A DNA stretch of 64,000 bases from Neckera pumila (Eukaryota; Streptophyta; Bryopsida; Hypnales; Neckeraceae): the NCBI GenBank assembly GCA_963969595.1, contig OZ018414.1:21559660-21623659 (forward strand), read 5' to 3'. The position numbers and the translations under genes are program-made. A model generated the notes under the pieces. That model searched no databases. It saw only the letters and a program-made list of their open reading frames with translations, and was not told the DNA's origin. Shown here piece after piece: positions 12,942-24,804 of the stretch; positions within the stretch are counted from its first letter, which is position 1, and each line of letters starts with the position of its first letter.

Positions 12942-14094
12942 TATAGCTAGCGGTTGTTTCATTGAAATTCAGCTAAAATTCTAAATTCACTCATTTATAC
13001 TTTGTTGATTGTAGCATATACTAGTGAAATATTGTCTATGGTTTGTTGATCAATGGGAATTGTTATTGGTTTGGTCATGTCAAGCAATAGAATAGTCACA
13101 CCATGAGGCAAAGGCGGCTTACCAAAGATACATTTAGCATTTAGGCGCATATTGAAAAAGTGCCCTTCTCTAGACATTGGTACTACATAACTGGTCAATG
13201 TTTACAAAACTAAGATATAAACCATATAATAGATTATGAACCAGTGGTCAATATAGATGATATTGAAGCTCAAATACGAGCTAGAAATGAAAGGTTCTTT
13301 GCTTTTAGTGTTGTTGCATACTAGGTTGAATGGAGGGCTACTTGCACCCAGATAGGATCATATCAGGGATACCAAACCGACCTTAAGACCGAGATGACTC
13401 TATGAGTCAATCTATCAAAGACAATATAGTATGTGGTTATGAACTCTGAGCTTCATAGTTTGATGGAAGCCAAATCTAAGTTAAGTTTTAGTATCACCTA
13501 AAAGAATAATCTATATTCATTTTGGTGGTGCTACCTCATTTGCTATATGCTTCTTCTCATATCGTTTGTTCATTTGCATAATACAATGAAGTTGTGACTT
13601 AATAGAATAATTTAGTATAGATTTCAAAGTAAAGATTGGCGTTCTATATAAATAGTAAGGATGAACAACTAAAATACAAGATGAATCACTTATAATTTGT
13701 CAGCAATTAGATTATTGATTACCTTGGAACGTGAAAGCGTCAGTTTCAAGATAATCAAATCGACAAAATCACATAACAACTAGACAAGCAAATGCATCTA
13801 CTTGAAGGCATATATAAAAATCAAAACATTCACAAACAATAATCGCATCTCCTAAACATGCTTCTTCTAGGGTTGCAATCACTCTATTAAATCAATTATA
13901 GACCATAATAAAATCTAGAATACTAGTAAAGTTAGTCAAATAAATACCTTTAGAGGTGTTTGTCCATCCTCAACTATGTAGAGGATGAAATCTTCTATAG
14001 CTATTACTTTGTTAGCTTGAGAGTGAATGTGAGCTCTATTTTGACACTTGATAGTAGCTAATCAAGTCATGTCTCAATCAAACCTTGTGTGTTG
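12942..14094. other. AT-rich intergenic stretch
   Basis: A 67-codon minus-strand frame (12995-13198) is present but unrecognised. Otherwise I see nothing here. Confidence 0.4.
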
Positions 14095-15037
14095 TTAACC
14101 CCTCAAGGTTTTTGACTATGTTTTCACCAAAACCGCTCCAAAACTGTCATTTCTAATAGAAGTATCAAACTTTAGAAAAAAAAACATTTTTGAACATATG
14201 TAACCATAGGATCTTGTAGTACATTGGTTTAAGAAGATGTGGAAAAAATTTCAGAATTTTTCATCAAGTAGATTGCAAGATAATAGTGTTTGAATAGGCA
14301 AAAATCCTTTTTAAATCACTGCAAAAAACCGGGCAGCTGCCCTTCACAAGGTCACATTTGTATTGAAAAATGTCCAAAATGGTATTTACTCTTTGGATTC
14401 ATTCTTCAAGGCAAGTTGGCTACATGCTTGAAAATTTTCAGATCATTTGGAATTGTACAACATATAGGAAAAGAATAGTAAGTAGGAAAAAGTAGACAAA
14501 TGACTCAAAATACTAAATTATCAAGAATTTAATTATGGAACTGAAAAATGCCAATGCCAGCAAAGGAAATGTTTTAATAAACAATATACACCAATATTTT
14601 TTGTTTTATTCAAAAATATTGAAAATTGAGTTAGATAAAAGACTTCAAAGTTTAAATAGCGTAGAGATTCCATAACTACCCTCCAACTAAGAATCCTCAT
14701 AACTTTTGACTCATCAATCCAAATGGAATGATTCAAAGCTTTCCAAGTATATATAAATCTATAAAACCAATTTCAAATTTTACTTTTTCAAAAAATTGTT
14801 TTTTAAAGAATTTTTTTGGGCTGCCTGGATTGCCCGCCAAATATGGAAAATTACATATTATGCAATAACTTTTTACCCATAAAGTCAAAAGTTGTGAAAA
14901 TTGTTGGGCCTTGAAGCTACTCCTCGGGCACATCTTGCGTGCAAATTTCAAAGAAAAAAAATAAAATTTCCATTTGTAGTGAGCTACCCAAAATTGCTAT
15001 GTTGCCAAAAAATGGTGTTTGGTCCTTTAGGGGTTAA
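14095..15037 (+). mobile_element. R1 element copy f, complete
   Basis: It is bounded by TTAA (14095-14098 and 15034-15037), starts CCCCTCAAGG and ends CCTTTAGGGG. The interior is about 935 bases with no coding potential. Its right part is of the subtype with the GGGCCTTGAAGCTACTCC segment. Confidence 0.85.
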
Positions 15038-16630
15038 ATTTGTATTGAAGTTCTATAATGTTTACAAAGCTAATTTGATTAATATGAACCCATTTCCTTG
15101 ATAAAAATCATTGTCAATTATATTGGAAAATTGGTATACAATGTAGATCGGCCAATGTGGAATCAGAAGACAATTGTTTTGTGATCCACTTCACATTTGA
15201 TCCTATCCATTCCATGGATGACTTTATTGTCTATGAGTAATGTTAACAACTCCTTTGATGGATCTTTAAACACAAATAAATTTGGTGAATGGTAGATGCC
15301 ACCACGGGGAGGTTGCATGGTTGAGTGGACCAAAAGTGGGGGAAGTCCATATCCATATAACTCACTACAAAGCTAGCCAGAAAATATTTGCACAAAGAAA
15401 AAGAGAACAATAATCTAGAGAAAGACACATGGTGGTATAGAATAAGCATTAAAGGGGATCCTTTTAGAACCCTACAATGTGTCCCATCCAAAATATCTAG
15501 TAACATCATTTACTCATTTTGGTACCCTAAATCTTGAAAATGCCAACTATTTGAAATTGATCCAATCTCTAATGTTGATTTAAAGGCCATTTGTAATTTC
15601 TAGTAACATTTAGGATTTTAGCTTTTTTTTTTGGAAAACGCATTGTTTTTATTCATCTATGGACTTTTGAAAATGTGATTCAATTCAGACCCTTTAAAAG
15701 TCTATAATTACTATTTTTAAATCAATATCAAAAAAAATATTATCATTTTTAGGCACCACCATCTATATTACAACACATGATGAGTCACAAATACAATTAG
15801 AAGAATATTCTCTTCATTAAAAAGACTCTTATACAATGCTATATGGGATTTTCAGAACTCATATTGCAACTTTAAAAGTCCACAATTTTTTATTTAAAGA
15901 AGAAACCTTCTAAATCATTACATAGTTGTCTTTGTATTCAAGTTGAGAATGTATGTTGAAATTTATAGCTACAACGGTGTAGTCAGTTATCTACAATGTG
16001 GCTTGCAATGCAAAGATCTCACTGGAAAAAGTACTCGGACATGAGAAGTAGTCCACTCAACCATGCATTCACCCCGCAAACAAGTCGACCATCACTGGGA
16101 CAGGTATAAACCATTGTAGATGGGTCTATCTGCTGCTAGTATAAGATTTCATGGAAAATTGGAAGCCAACTCACATGCGTGCTAAGAATGCTTTGGTGCT
16201 AAGAATGCTTTGGTAGTAGATATGTTAGGTAAAGGCCAAATTGGATCGTCAAATGCAAGAAATTGAATAGGCGCCAAGTGTCCATATTTTTTATTTTCCA
16301 CCCAAGGATAATTCATGGCATTGTAATCAAATAAACTATCATGGAGCAATTCTTTGTGAGATCACCCATTTCTTGCTGGTTCTCTAATGTTTGCATATAA
16401 AACATATGGAACACCAGTAAGGCTCAATGGATGAACCCACTCCTCATAAATTGAAGGATATAGGTCTAAAAAATGATAGCATATATACCTAAGTTAATAG
16501 AGAATTGAAGAAAGATGTAAATTTCCATGCAAAATTGCTTTCAAAAATGAATTAGATAGAGGATTTAACTTACAATTGCATCCTCTTAATATAAATGGTT
16601 GACTTGCAAGATCCGTTTCAAACTATCAAT
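15038..16630. other. AT-rich intergenic stretch
   Basis: No gene supported. An 88-codon minus-strand frame (15243-15509) is unrecognised. A 17 bp tandem pair (AAGAATGCTTTGGTGCT) lies near 16185-16218. Confidence 0.35.
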
Positions 16631-16633
16631 ACT

Positions 16634-16923
16634 AATACTATCATTAGATGAGATTCAAGGGTCTTAGAGGGCCCCAAGTTCCCCTGCGTTTTGTTGCATT
16701 CCCAGACTACGGGAACGCAACTGTAGCAGCTGGTTGACGTGGCACAACGACTGCCACGTCATTTTTTGTATAAAAAATAGAAAAAATTGTTTAAAATGCT
16801 ATTTTGTTTTGTTTTGTTTTGGAAAAAAAATTCTAACACGACCGTACCGGCATTCCCTGAATCTGGCCAGATCGGGGAACAGGCCTAAAACAGCCCTCCA
16901 AGGCCCCCATATCTCATCTAATG
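16634..16923. mobile_element. MITE-like element with ATTAGATGAGAT ends
   Basis: The ends are inverted copies of ATTAGATGAGAT (about 16634 and about 16923). Just inside, GGGCCCCAAG faces CCAAGGCCCCC. The core is markedly GC-richer than its surroundings and includes ACGTGGCA and TGCCACGTCA facing each other. The target duplication is unclear. A 69-codon frame inside (16734-16943) looks incidental. Confidence 0.45.
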
Positions 16924-16924
16924 G

Positions 16925-18310
16925 TTGTACCAACACTTCATAAATAATAATAGAACCGTTGGCAAAAATATTGAATTAGAACTGAAGAATCTTGGCTTTC
17001 CGTACTCCATCTACACTTAAAGAACCTTAGTGTTTCATAGTGTCCTTAATTAGAGTGACAACCTTTCTTCCCAAACATTAGTGTTATCTATCCATTTACT
17101 TCAAATCTTTACGGTATGAACTCTCTACTCTTGTGAACTTTGTTAGAACCACAGAAGGGACAGTAGATCTGGGCACCCGCATTTCTATATAATTGTTGAA
17201 CTTGATCACAAAACTACAAAATTGAATTTCTACATAAGATTCCTACAATCCAAATTTTTACACTACCAGTAATAAGACAATAATAAAAATCTTTCCAAAA
17301 TCTGCACTTGAAGCTTTCAAAAGTGCATACAACACGTCAACACATCATGATAAGAGATTTCAAATTTCTTCCCCAGGACTAACTAGCCAAGTAGCCATGG
17401 GTGCATTTCAATATACAAAACTTTATTGGACATTTCACATTTTAGACTAAAATTCATGAGAATCCCTGCATTGTGATGATGCCAAAATCTTTGCCTCAAG
17501 AATAAAGGTAGTTGAATTGATATGACCGAGCATTAGAAAAAACTATTGTAAACCAAAGTCCAAAAGTCCAAACTTGATTTTCACATATAAAAAAACTATT
17601 AAGTAGAAGTAGGTCCAAAATTGAATGAAACACTAAACTCCATTTACAAGATTATGCCACCACCATGGACTCCAATCCCAAGGAATCGGTGGATAAAGCA
17701 TTTGTTTCACTAGATATAGCTAGCAAAGAGACAGTAGCATTTGACATCATTGAGTTAAATTAAGTATCCTTGATGACATGTGACAAGAGACTAACTTTAT
17801 GGCTGGTTGGTTTCCTGTTGCATTGACTTACAATAGTATGTTCTATAGGAACCAAAACTACAAAATTGAATTCATTAAGAATTTATTGAGAAAACTACTT
17901 GATCACAAAACAACCGTTGAACCATTGAACCAAGAAGATGAAATGCGGGAAGGTGAAAAGGCGACAAGCCTCTACTTGTCCCTTTTTTCATGCGTGGGAG
18001 AGTTGAGTTAGAATGATGGCGCCATGAAGTCATGATGGTACCAAGAGGGAGGAAGCCATGCATTGGTCAAACCCCTCTCAACATGTGTTGTGGTGGTCTG
18101 CATGCAAAGCTATACAATACTTTTTTATCAACGGATAGGTCAACTAGTGAGTCAAATCCTTAGGGAGTGCACTCCCATTTCTTTTTGTAGTACACGTGTG
18201 ATCAATGAAGGATTATTATAATGAACTTGGTCATAAATTTTTGACATGGCTTGGAAATAAATGAGCATCATCATAATTGGCTTAAGGTCTTTTTAAGTAA
18301 TGAAAGCATT
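16925..18310. other. Intergenic stretch without recognisable gene
   Basis: Short overlapping frames at 17799-18063 on both strands have no recognisable product. No repeats stand out. Confidence 0.35.
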
Positions 18311-18312
18311 AC

Positions 18313-18773
18313 AAAAAAAACGGACCCTGCAGAAGGTTGTTAAGCCAGTTTGTTCCCCATGCAACCAAGCTGGGAACAAACTGGACTTTTTTAACAATAA
18401 AAAATATGAAAGCTAAAATAAATAACAAATAATAACAAATAATAATAATTCATTAAAAAATAATTAAATATAACTAAATAATCACAATCTGATCATATGT
18501 GGCACTATTGCGGCCACATCAGATTTTGAAATGTTTTTTTTTCCCATTTAAAAATTAAATTTAAAAAAATATAAAATATAAAAAAAAGTCCGCAATCCGT
18601 CCCTGCCTGTAACTCTGCAAGTCTGTGGGCTGTGGTGGTCTGTCCATTTGCAAGGATGTTTATTTATTTTTATTTTTTAAATTAATGAAAAAAATGAAAA
18701 AAATGAAAAATCCGCCAGCCTGCATTCCGTGGTCCGAGAACTGACATCCTTTTGCAGGGTCCGTGTTTTTTTT
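18313..18773. mobile_element. MITE-like element with CGGACCCTGCA ends
   Basis: The left end has A-rich sequence then CGGACCCTGCAGAAGG. The right end has the inverted copy CCTTTTGCAGGGTCCG followed by a T run, so the terminal inverted repeat is about 26 bases with few differences. Total length is about 460 bases. The interior is AT-rich and contains no gene. The target duplication is not clear, so I do not assign a superfamily. Confidence 0.6.
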
Positions 18774-19385
18774 AATGGCAAGGGATAATAATGAAGTTTT
18801 TTTATTTTTTGTTTCTACAATAGCTTGCAAAAAAAAAAAAAAAAAAAATCTAAACTTTTTTGGGGGGTAGCTTTGTGAGGAGTATCCAAGGGGGGATCCA
18901 ACAAATGTTGAATCCCTATTGTATCTCAATTGTATCTCGTTAATTGCATTAGTATTTAAATGTAGTTGTTGAAGGCTGGAGGATGAACAAAAAACATGGA
19001 GGCTTCAACGTTTTCCAAGGTTTAGGGTTGCATTGTGGCGGCTTTTGGTTGCAATGAAGGAAGGACTTTTGCTGGAATTTCTGAATGTTGTGGTTTTGCA
19101 ACACAAAATTTGATGAGTGTTGGGTAATTAGGTGTGTACCATTTGGCTTTGCGATTTTGAGGTTAGGTTTGGGGAGGTTGGTATTTGCGAGTCTTGGAAC
19201 ATACTGGTGAGCTGCCTTCTTTGTTGAAGTATTTTGGTGGCTGTATTTGTGGTGAGATTTGTTTTGTTGAGGGTGATTGGGAGTGGCAAAATTGGGACAT
19301 TCAAGTGCTAGCTCAAAGCTAGCTTTATGATCTTGGGTTCCAAACGAGGAAGCAACAATGCCATCAAATTTCACGGAAGAAGTTT

Positions 19386-19471
19386 CTTGAGATTTCAAGA
19401 TTAACCATTTCGTGAGATTTCAAGATTAACCATTTCTTGAGATTTCAAGATTAACCATTTCTTGAGATTTC
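19386..19471. repeat. 25 bp tandem repeat, about 3.4 copies
   Basis: The unit CTTGAGATTTCAAGATTAAC plus CATTT repeats head to tail with a single T-to-G change in the second copy. Confidence 0.85.
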
Positions 19472-19618
19472 ACCAAAGAGTTTTGTTGTCTGATGGATGA
19501 TTTCTTTAATTTCTGTCATATAGAGTAGAATGTGGAATTGACGTTGACGAGTTGTTTTCATGATGAGATTCATGGTGCTGATAGGAGGAGCCGACTACTT
19601 TCTCGGAAGAAAAAGCTA

Positions 19619-19848
19619 CACCAAATAGTGCAATTAGGTTGCCCCACACTAATTTCTCATATCTTACACTTTTACTGCTGTAAAAAAGATTTTCATCACT
19701 AATTATTGCAAAAAATATATATTTAAAAGGCCTTGCAACCACTACAAAGCTGCCGAAAAATAAATTAACAACCTTCAAGTTGTAAACCATGTGAAATTCA
19801 AGCATGGTCAACCTATAGTCTGGGGCAATCTAATTGCACTATTCAGTG
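19619..19848. mobile_element. Stowaway-like MITE, copy 1
   Basis: It is flanked by TA on both sides. The ends are inverted copies of about 28 bases beginning CACCAAATAGTGCAATTAGG. Length is about 230 bases. A TA target duplication with such ends fits Tc1/mariner-type (Stowaway) MITEs. A near-identical second copy lies at 58618-58849. Confidence 0.75.
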
Positions 19849-20041
19849 TAGGGTACTTGCTGAACCTTCATGTTTTCGCTTTCTGTTGCTTGGATTCCGG
19901 AATTACTATTATTATTTTGAATTTGGCAATATATCACATCATGAACTTGAAATCTGCCTTTTTGGAAAACATAACATTTTTGAGGAGTTGCTTGGAATCT
20001 ATGAACATATTGTAGACCTAAGAGATGGAATCCTGGATTGT

Positions 20042-20692
20042 TTAACCCCTAAAGGATCAAACATTGTTTTTTTTGGCAACATAGCAATTTTGGGCAGTTC
20101 ACTAGAAATGGAATTTTTATTTTTTTTCTTTGAAAATTTCACACTACATGTGCCTAAGGAGTACCTTTAAGGTCCAACTGTTCTCATAACTTTCAACTAC
20201 ATAGTTAAAAAGTTATTGCATGATATGTACTTTACTGTGGTCCGCGAGTAGCCCAAGCAACTCAAAAAACTTCTTTAAAATCACTTTTTTTCAAAATTAG
20301 ATTTTGAAATTGGTTTTAGGGATTTATATAGACGTGGAAAGCTTTGAATCATTCCATTTTGATTAATGATGTGATAGTTATGAGGAATTTTAAGGTGCAA
20401 GTAGGTACGATTTTCAAAGACTCCAATTAAACCTATCTAAAAACTAAAATTCCTCATAACTTTCATCTCATTAATCAAAATGGAATGATTCAAATCTATC
20501 TACGTTTATATAAACCCCTAAAATAAATTTCAAATTTTTATTTTTCTAAAAAGTGATTTTCAAAGAAGTTTTTTGAGTTGCCCAGGCTACCCGCCGACCA
20601 ATGAAAATTACATATCATGCAATAACTTTTTAACCATGTAGTTGAAAGTTATAAAAATTGTTGGGCCTTAAAGCTACTCCTCGGGCACATAC
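20042..20692. mobile_element. Rearranged R1 element copy g (fold-back)
   Basis: It begins TTAA-CCCCTAAAGGATC, reads as reverse-oriented R1 to about 20410, then turns and runs forward through the same right-half sequence from about 20440 to GGGCACATAC near 20692, where it stops without a terminus. The two halves are inverted copies of each other, so the piece can fold back on itself. Confidence 0.7.
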
Positions 20693-21192
20693 TTCAGCTG
20701 ACTTCATGTTGGACTCCAAATCGGACCCCATGACCGGTAATGATGATTCAAGGATAAAAATAGTCACGACCGTAGATGGTCACGATGATCACGCTGTCCA
20801 CTACCCAAAATCCGGATGATGATTGTAGTTCACACTAATTACTTCAAAATACTTCAAAATACTGAAGTGAAGCAACCACTTGAAGGGTCGATTATTTTTT
20901 GTCTTTCTAGTACATTTGGCAATCCTACCAACTTGTTGTTCATTTGCATTTTAGCCATTAAAATTGATCATTTTTAAATTTAAGCCCAACTAATAAAAGG
21001 AAGCTAACTAAGTCTAGTTTCTACTCCAATTTGAAATTTTGCAAAATTTTCCAAATTAAATATTTTACGACCATCTAAACTTTAGGCATATTACCATGAT
21101 CTATTAATTTTCTAATTATAGAAAGACATGGGAATTTCATTCACCATGATGTTTACCTATAGAAAAAAATTTGGAATTTTAAAGCTTATTTT
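20693..21192. other. Intergenic stretch between R1 copy g and the mariner relic
   Basis: AT-rich. ACTTCAAAAT occurs twice in tandem near 20841-20860. No gene seen. Confidence 0.35.
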
Positions 21193-21194
21193 AT

Positions 21195-22600
21195 ACTCCT
21201 TCCATCCCAAAATGATTGTCCATATTTCCAAAAATAGATGTCTAGAATGATTGTCCACTACTTTAAGTAATATATGTATTAATCCTACATAGCATCCAAT
21301 GCAACTTTTGCTTCCACTATAGTCTTTCCATCACATGAGATGGAAGAAGGAAGCTCTCCTTGCCTCTCCAAATGTTTCTTTCCCATATGCTCTAACTTAT
21401 ATGAATTACCTCCTTTGTCTTTCACAGAAGACCGCATAGCTTGCTGTGATGATAAAACAGACACATGACCTTGAATGTATCAAATTTAGAATAAGCAACC
21501 TCTACAACTTCAATGAGCTCATCAATTGTTGTTGGAGCTTCACAAAGGTACTCAGTTTCGATGGCCCTGAAAAATCCGAGGTCCAAGATATTAAAATGGG
21601 GACTATTTAGAGGTTGGCATCACAACGTTATATTGAAACTGTCCAAATGCAAGAATGGCATTGTCATCTACTTTTGCATGCGGCTTTGCATTGTCCTATT
21701 GGAGGTAGATGGGATCCTTTCTGTCCCAGCTAGCCACTTTTCTTTGATTGCAAGAATCACTTTCTCGATCATCAACTTCACATACTCCTCTTGATTGACC
21801 TCGTAGGGTGTGGGGTAGGGAGTCCATTTTTGTCACAAGCGTTCCTTGCGGTTGATTTCTTGAAGATCACACTGCTGGTTTCCTCCATACAATGGGCCAA
21901 TTGAAAGTCCAATGAGCCCATTAAACATTGTCTTGCGGTGTGGATCATGGCGCAGCTTGGCAATTGCAACAAGGAACACAACTTTTGTTATATACCACTT
22001 GCTCTTAATGAAATGGTCTAGTCTAGAACAAATTGCTCTGGAATGATGAAATACGTGTGTTTGCACTTTGTCAAAAAAAAATACTTTTCATCGAGATGAA
22101 CATCCTCCATGTCATAGAATGTTGTTGTCCCCTCCTCCAACATTGACAAAGCAAACTGTATGCGTTCCAACTTGTTTGTTTCTGTCAATAATGGTTTGAC
22201 TATGTTCGTAGTCTGAACAATGAACCCTTCCTTCAGCAAACAATGTAGAGTGCTCTATGGTATCTCTGTAGCAGTAGATAATGTCCTCAAATCTTACTTT
22301 TTGCAAAAGAACTTCCATGATCTTTGTCACCAAAGCGTCACAATCCATTGCCTTCCGACCTAACTTGCCCATGATGTGAGACGAAACGTTGGCAAGGACT
22401 TGTCCATTTTTGAGACTCCATTGTGCTCGCCTCCAAATTCGTGAGATGGTCTTGGGACATGTTCCAAACTGCATTGCAATATTGGTCATTGCGCTCTTTG
22501 GAATGATTCCATTGCTTGACAGCTCCAACAATCTCTAGAGCACACCTTCTCGCTCTTCATTGGTGAGATTACAATTTCTTGCTACTCCAAGCGTCATGGT
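21195..22600 (-). pseudogene. Mariner-like transposase pseudogene
   Basis: The minus-strand frames read, in order: an N-terminal helix-turn-helix region (NEEREG, then SNGIIPKSAMTNIA and KTISRIWRRAQWSL), LGRKAMD, KPLLTETNKLERIQFAL, and the first catalytic block DVHLDEKYFF. Then come KWYITKVVFLVAIAKLR, the second block DNAKPH preceded by a stop codon (about 21700), and NILDLGFFRAIET. This is the order of a plant mariner-like (DD39D) transposase. The third catalytic aspartate, expected in SPDLN, appears as SPHFN. Several frameshifts and stops separate the blocks. At 21195 the sequence CTCCTTCCATCCCAAAATGA after TA resembles a plant mariner/Stowaway terminal repeat. I did not find the opposite end. 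The element is inactive. Confidence 0.8.
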
Positions 22601-23334
22601 GGGAGTAAATAGAAAAGGGACACAATTATATAGAAGCAACTGCAATCAATAGCAAAACTAACACAATATGTATGGAAATGGCTCATCAAAATATGATAAA
22701 CAAAAATTAAAACATGGTAAACATTCACAAAATGACCATTCGAAGCGTCAAATATTGTACATCCCAAAGAGAACTGTACTTGTGCCAATTGCAACGGTAT
22801 CCAATCTGTAGCTCCTCGTAACAGCTCCTGCACTTGCGGATACCAAGAAAGCATTCCACTGGATCAAAACTTCAGGAATCAAAGCACAGCATTGAACAAA
22901 ATTGCAATAGTTTCTATGCAGGACTAGTTAATTCGATTACTTCGTCACAATTTCAAGATCTTCGATCACATTGACAATGTCAAATCTATTAAGCTTTAGA
23001 CCTAACTAACCTCCCCTTATTGCAACCGCATCCAGCAGCATATGCAAGAAACCCTTCAATCCATTACAAGATGCAGAAAACAGTCTAAAACCTCTTTCTT
23101 CACCCAATTTTTATAGAGACCATTCTCCATTCGCACAACTTTGATACTTAAACTAATTATGTGTGATTTTCATGCTATACTAAGACTGTCTGCTTACTTG
23201 TTTTAGGGATTCAAACAGAAACTACAAGAGTAATCTCAAACACCCCATCCGAATAGATTTGATATCCATTTAGTTGACTATGGAATCAAATATCAACCAA
23301 AATTGGGAAATTATGAACTCATGGCAGAATGTAC
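22601..23334. other. Intergenic stretch upstream of the mariner relic
   Basis: I looked here for the second mariner terminal repeat (reverse complement of the 21195 end) and did not see it. No other feature is supported. Confidence 0.35.
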
Positions 23335-23651
23335 TTAGAGCATCCCCACCAGGGAGTTCTGTTTCCCTAAAAATTTAGGGAGAGGACCTAAGATGCGGAC
23401 AGAGATACAAGAAGTTCTCCGTACCAACCTTTTTGTATAATCTGCATCCGTAAAATATACAAATTTCTGTAAAACTTTCACCGAATCCTGTATCCAGAGG
23501 CTCATTTGGAGAACTTGCGAGGTCTCATCCAAATCCTGTATCCAGAGGCTCATTTGGAGAACTCGCAAGGTCTCATCTATATAAAGTCAATGTTGACTGC
23601 TTTGAGACTTCAAGTTTGGGGATAGAGAACACATTGGTGGGGATGCTCTTA
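23335..23651. mobile_element. PIF/Harbinger-like (Tourist-type) MITE, copy 1
   Basis: It is flanked by TTA (23335-23337 and 23649-23651) with inverted ends GAGCATCCCCACCA / TGGTGGGGATGCTC. Length is 311 bases. A 3 bp TTA duplication fits PIF/Harbinger MITEs. The interior contains a tandem pair of about 48 bases (about 23483-23578, containing TGTATCCAGAGGCTCATTTG). The 77-codon frame inside is an artefact of the repeat. Confidence 0.8.
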
Positions 23652-23874
23652 TCCAAAGAAGTGAACCACCCTGCAGTCTCCGTGTAGAAGAATACCCTGT
23701 ACTCAGTACAAGGGAAACTGAACACCTACACCACATCGGTAAAAAGAAACCAAGAAATTCATTGTGTAAAGAATTTGCTCTTTAGAATGTGCTTGCAAGC
23801 GCAGTTTAGTTTGAACAGTAATGCGGTAAATGAGATTAAACAGGAACGCTCATTACAATCTGCTTGGAAGGAGC

Positions 23875-24804
23875 TCAACCCCTAAAATTCTATGACCATG
23901 TTTTCACCAAAAATGCTCTAAAACTGCCATTTGTGAAAGAAGTATCAAATTTTGAAAAAAACCACAATTTTGGACACAAATAACCATAGGATCTTAACGT
24001 AAAATAACTTGAGAATATGTGGAAAAAATTTCCAACATTTCCATTTTGTGGATTGAAAGATATGAGTATTTAAAATCACAGAAATGCTTTTTTTGGCCCT
24101 GCAAAAAATCGACAGCTGCACTTCACAAACTCACTTTTCTATGAAAAAATGTCCAAAATGGTGGTGCTTTTTTGGTTCATTTTCCTAGGCAAGTTGGCTA
24201 CGTGCTTGGAAAATTTCACATCATTTGGAATTGTACAACATATAGGAAAAAAATAGTATGTAGAAAGTAGAGAATGATTCAAAAGACTAAATTTGTTAAG
24301 AATTTAGTCATGGAATTGAAAAATTCCAATCCCAATGGTTGTAATGTTGTAATAAACAATCTCCATCCTATGATTTTATTTTTTTCAAAAATATTGAAAA
24401 CTGAGTTACATAAACAACTTTAAAGTTTATTGGAGAGTAGAAAATCCATAACTGCTTGCAAACTAAAACTCTTCATAACTTTCATCTCATTGATCAAAAT
24501 GTAATCATTTAAAGCTCTTCACATATATATAACTCTAGAAAACCAATTTCAAATTTTTGTTTATGAAAAAAGTGATTTTTTCTTATCTACCCAAACTACC
24601 CAACCAGAGAAAAAAGTAACATATTAGGCCATAACTTTTGACTCATGTTTCCAAATGTCAAAAATAATTTGTTCACATGAAAGATATTCCTTGCCCACAA
24701 CTTCTATTAAAGTTTGGGCCTAAAATATGCAAATCTCTAGTCACACGTATTTGCTCAAAATTTCTATGTTGCCAAAAAACGCATGCTAGTCCTTTAGGGA
24801 TTAA
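23875..24804 (+). mobile_element. R1 element copy h, complete
   Basis: It starts CCCCTAAAATTC (preceded by TCAA, probably a mutated TTAA) and ends CCTTTAGGGA followed by TTAA at 24801. It is about 922 bases long. Its right part is the second R1 subtype (containing AACATATTAGGCCATAAC), shared with copies b and i. Confidence 0.75.

Noticed and set aside
12995..13198. 67-codon minus-strand frame considered as a retrotransposon protease scrap
   Set aside because: No D-S/T-G active-site motif or other protease feature is present.
7943..15037. R1 copies considered as Stowaway (TA) or Tourist (TTA/TAA) MITEs
   Set aside because: The ATAA/ATAA pair at 52922 and 53854 and the TTAA pairs elsewhere fit only a four-base duplication. 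With TA or three-base models the flanks are not direct repeats in every copy.
18949..19398. 149-codon minus-strand open frame rich in Asn, Pro, Lys and Ser
   Set aside because: No recognisable domain. The plus strand is G/T-rich here, which favours long minus-strand frames, and the frame runs into the 25-base tandem repeat.
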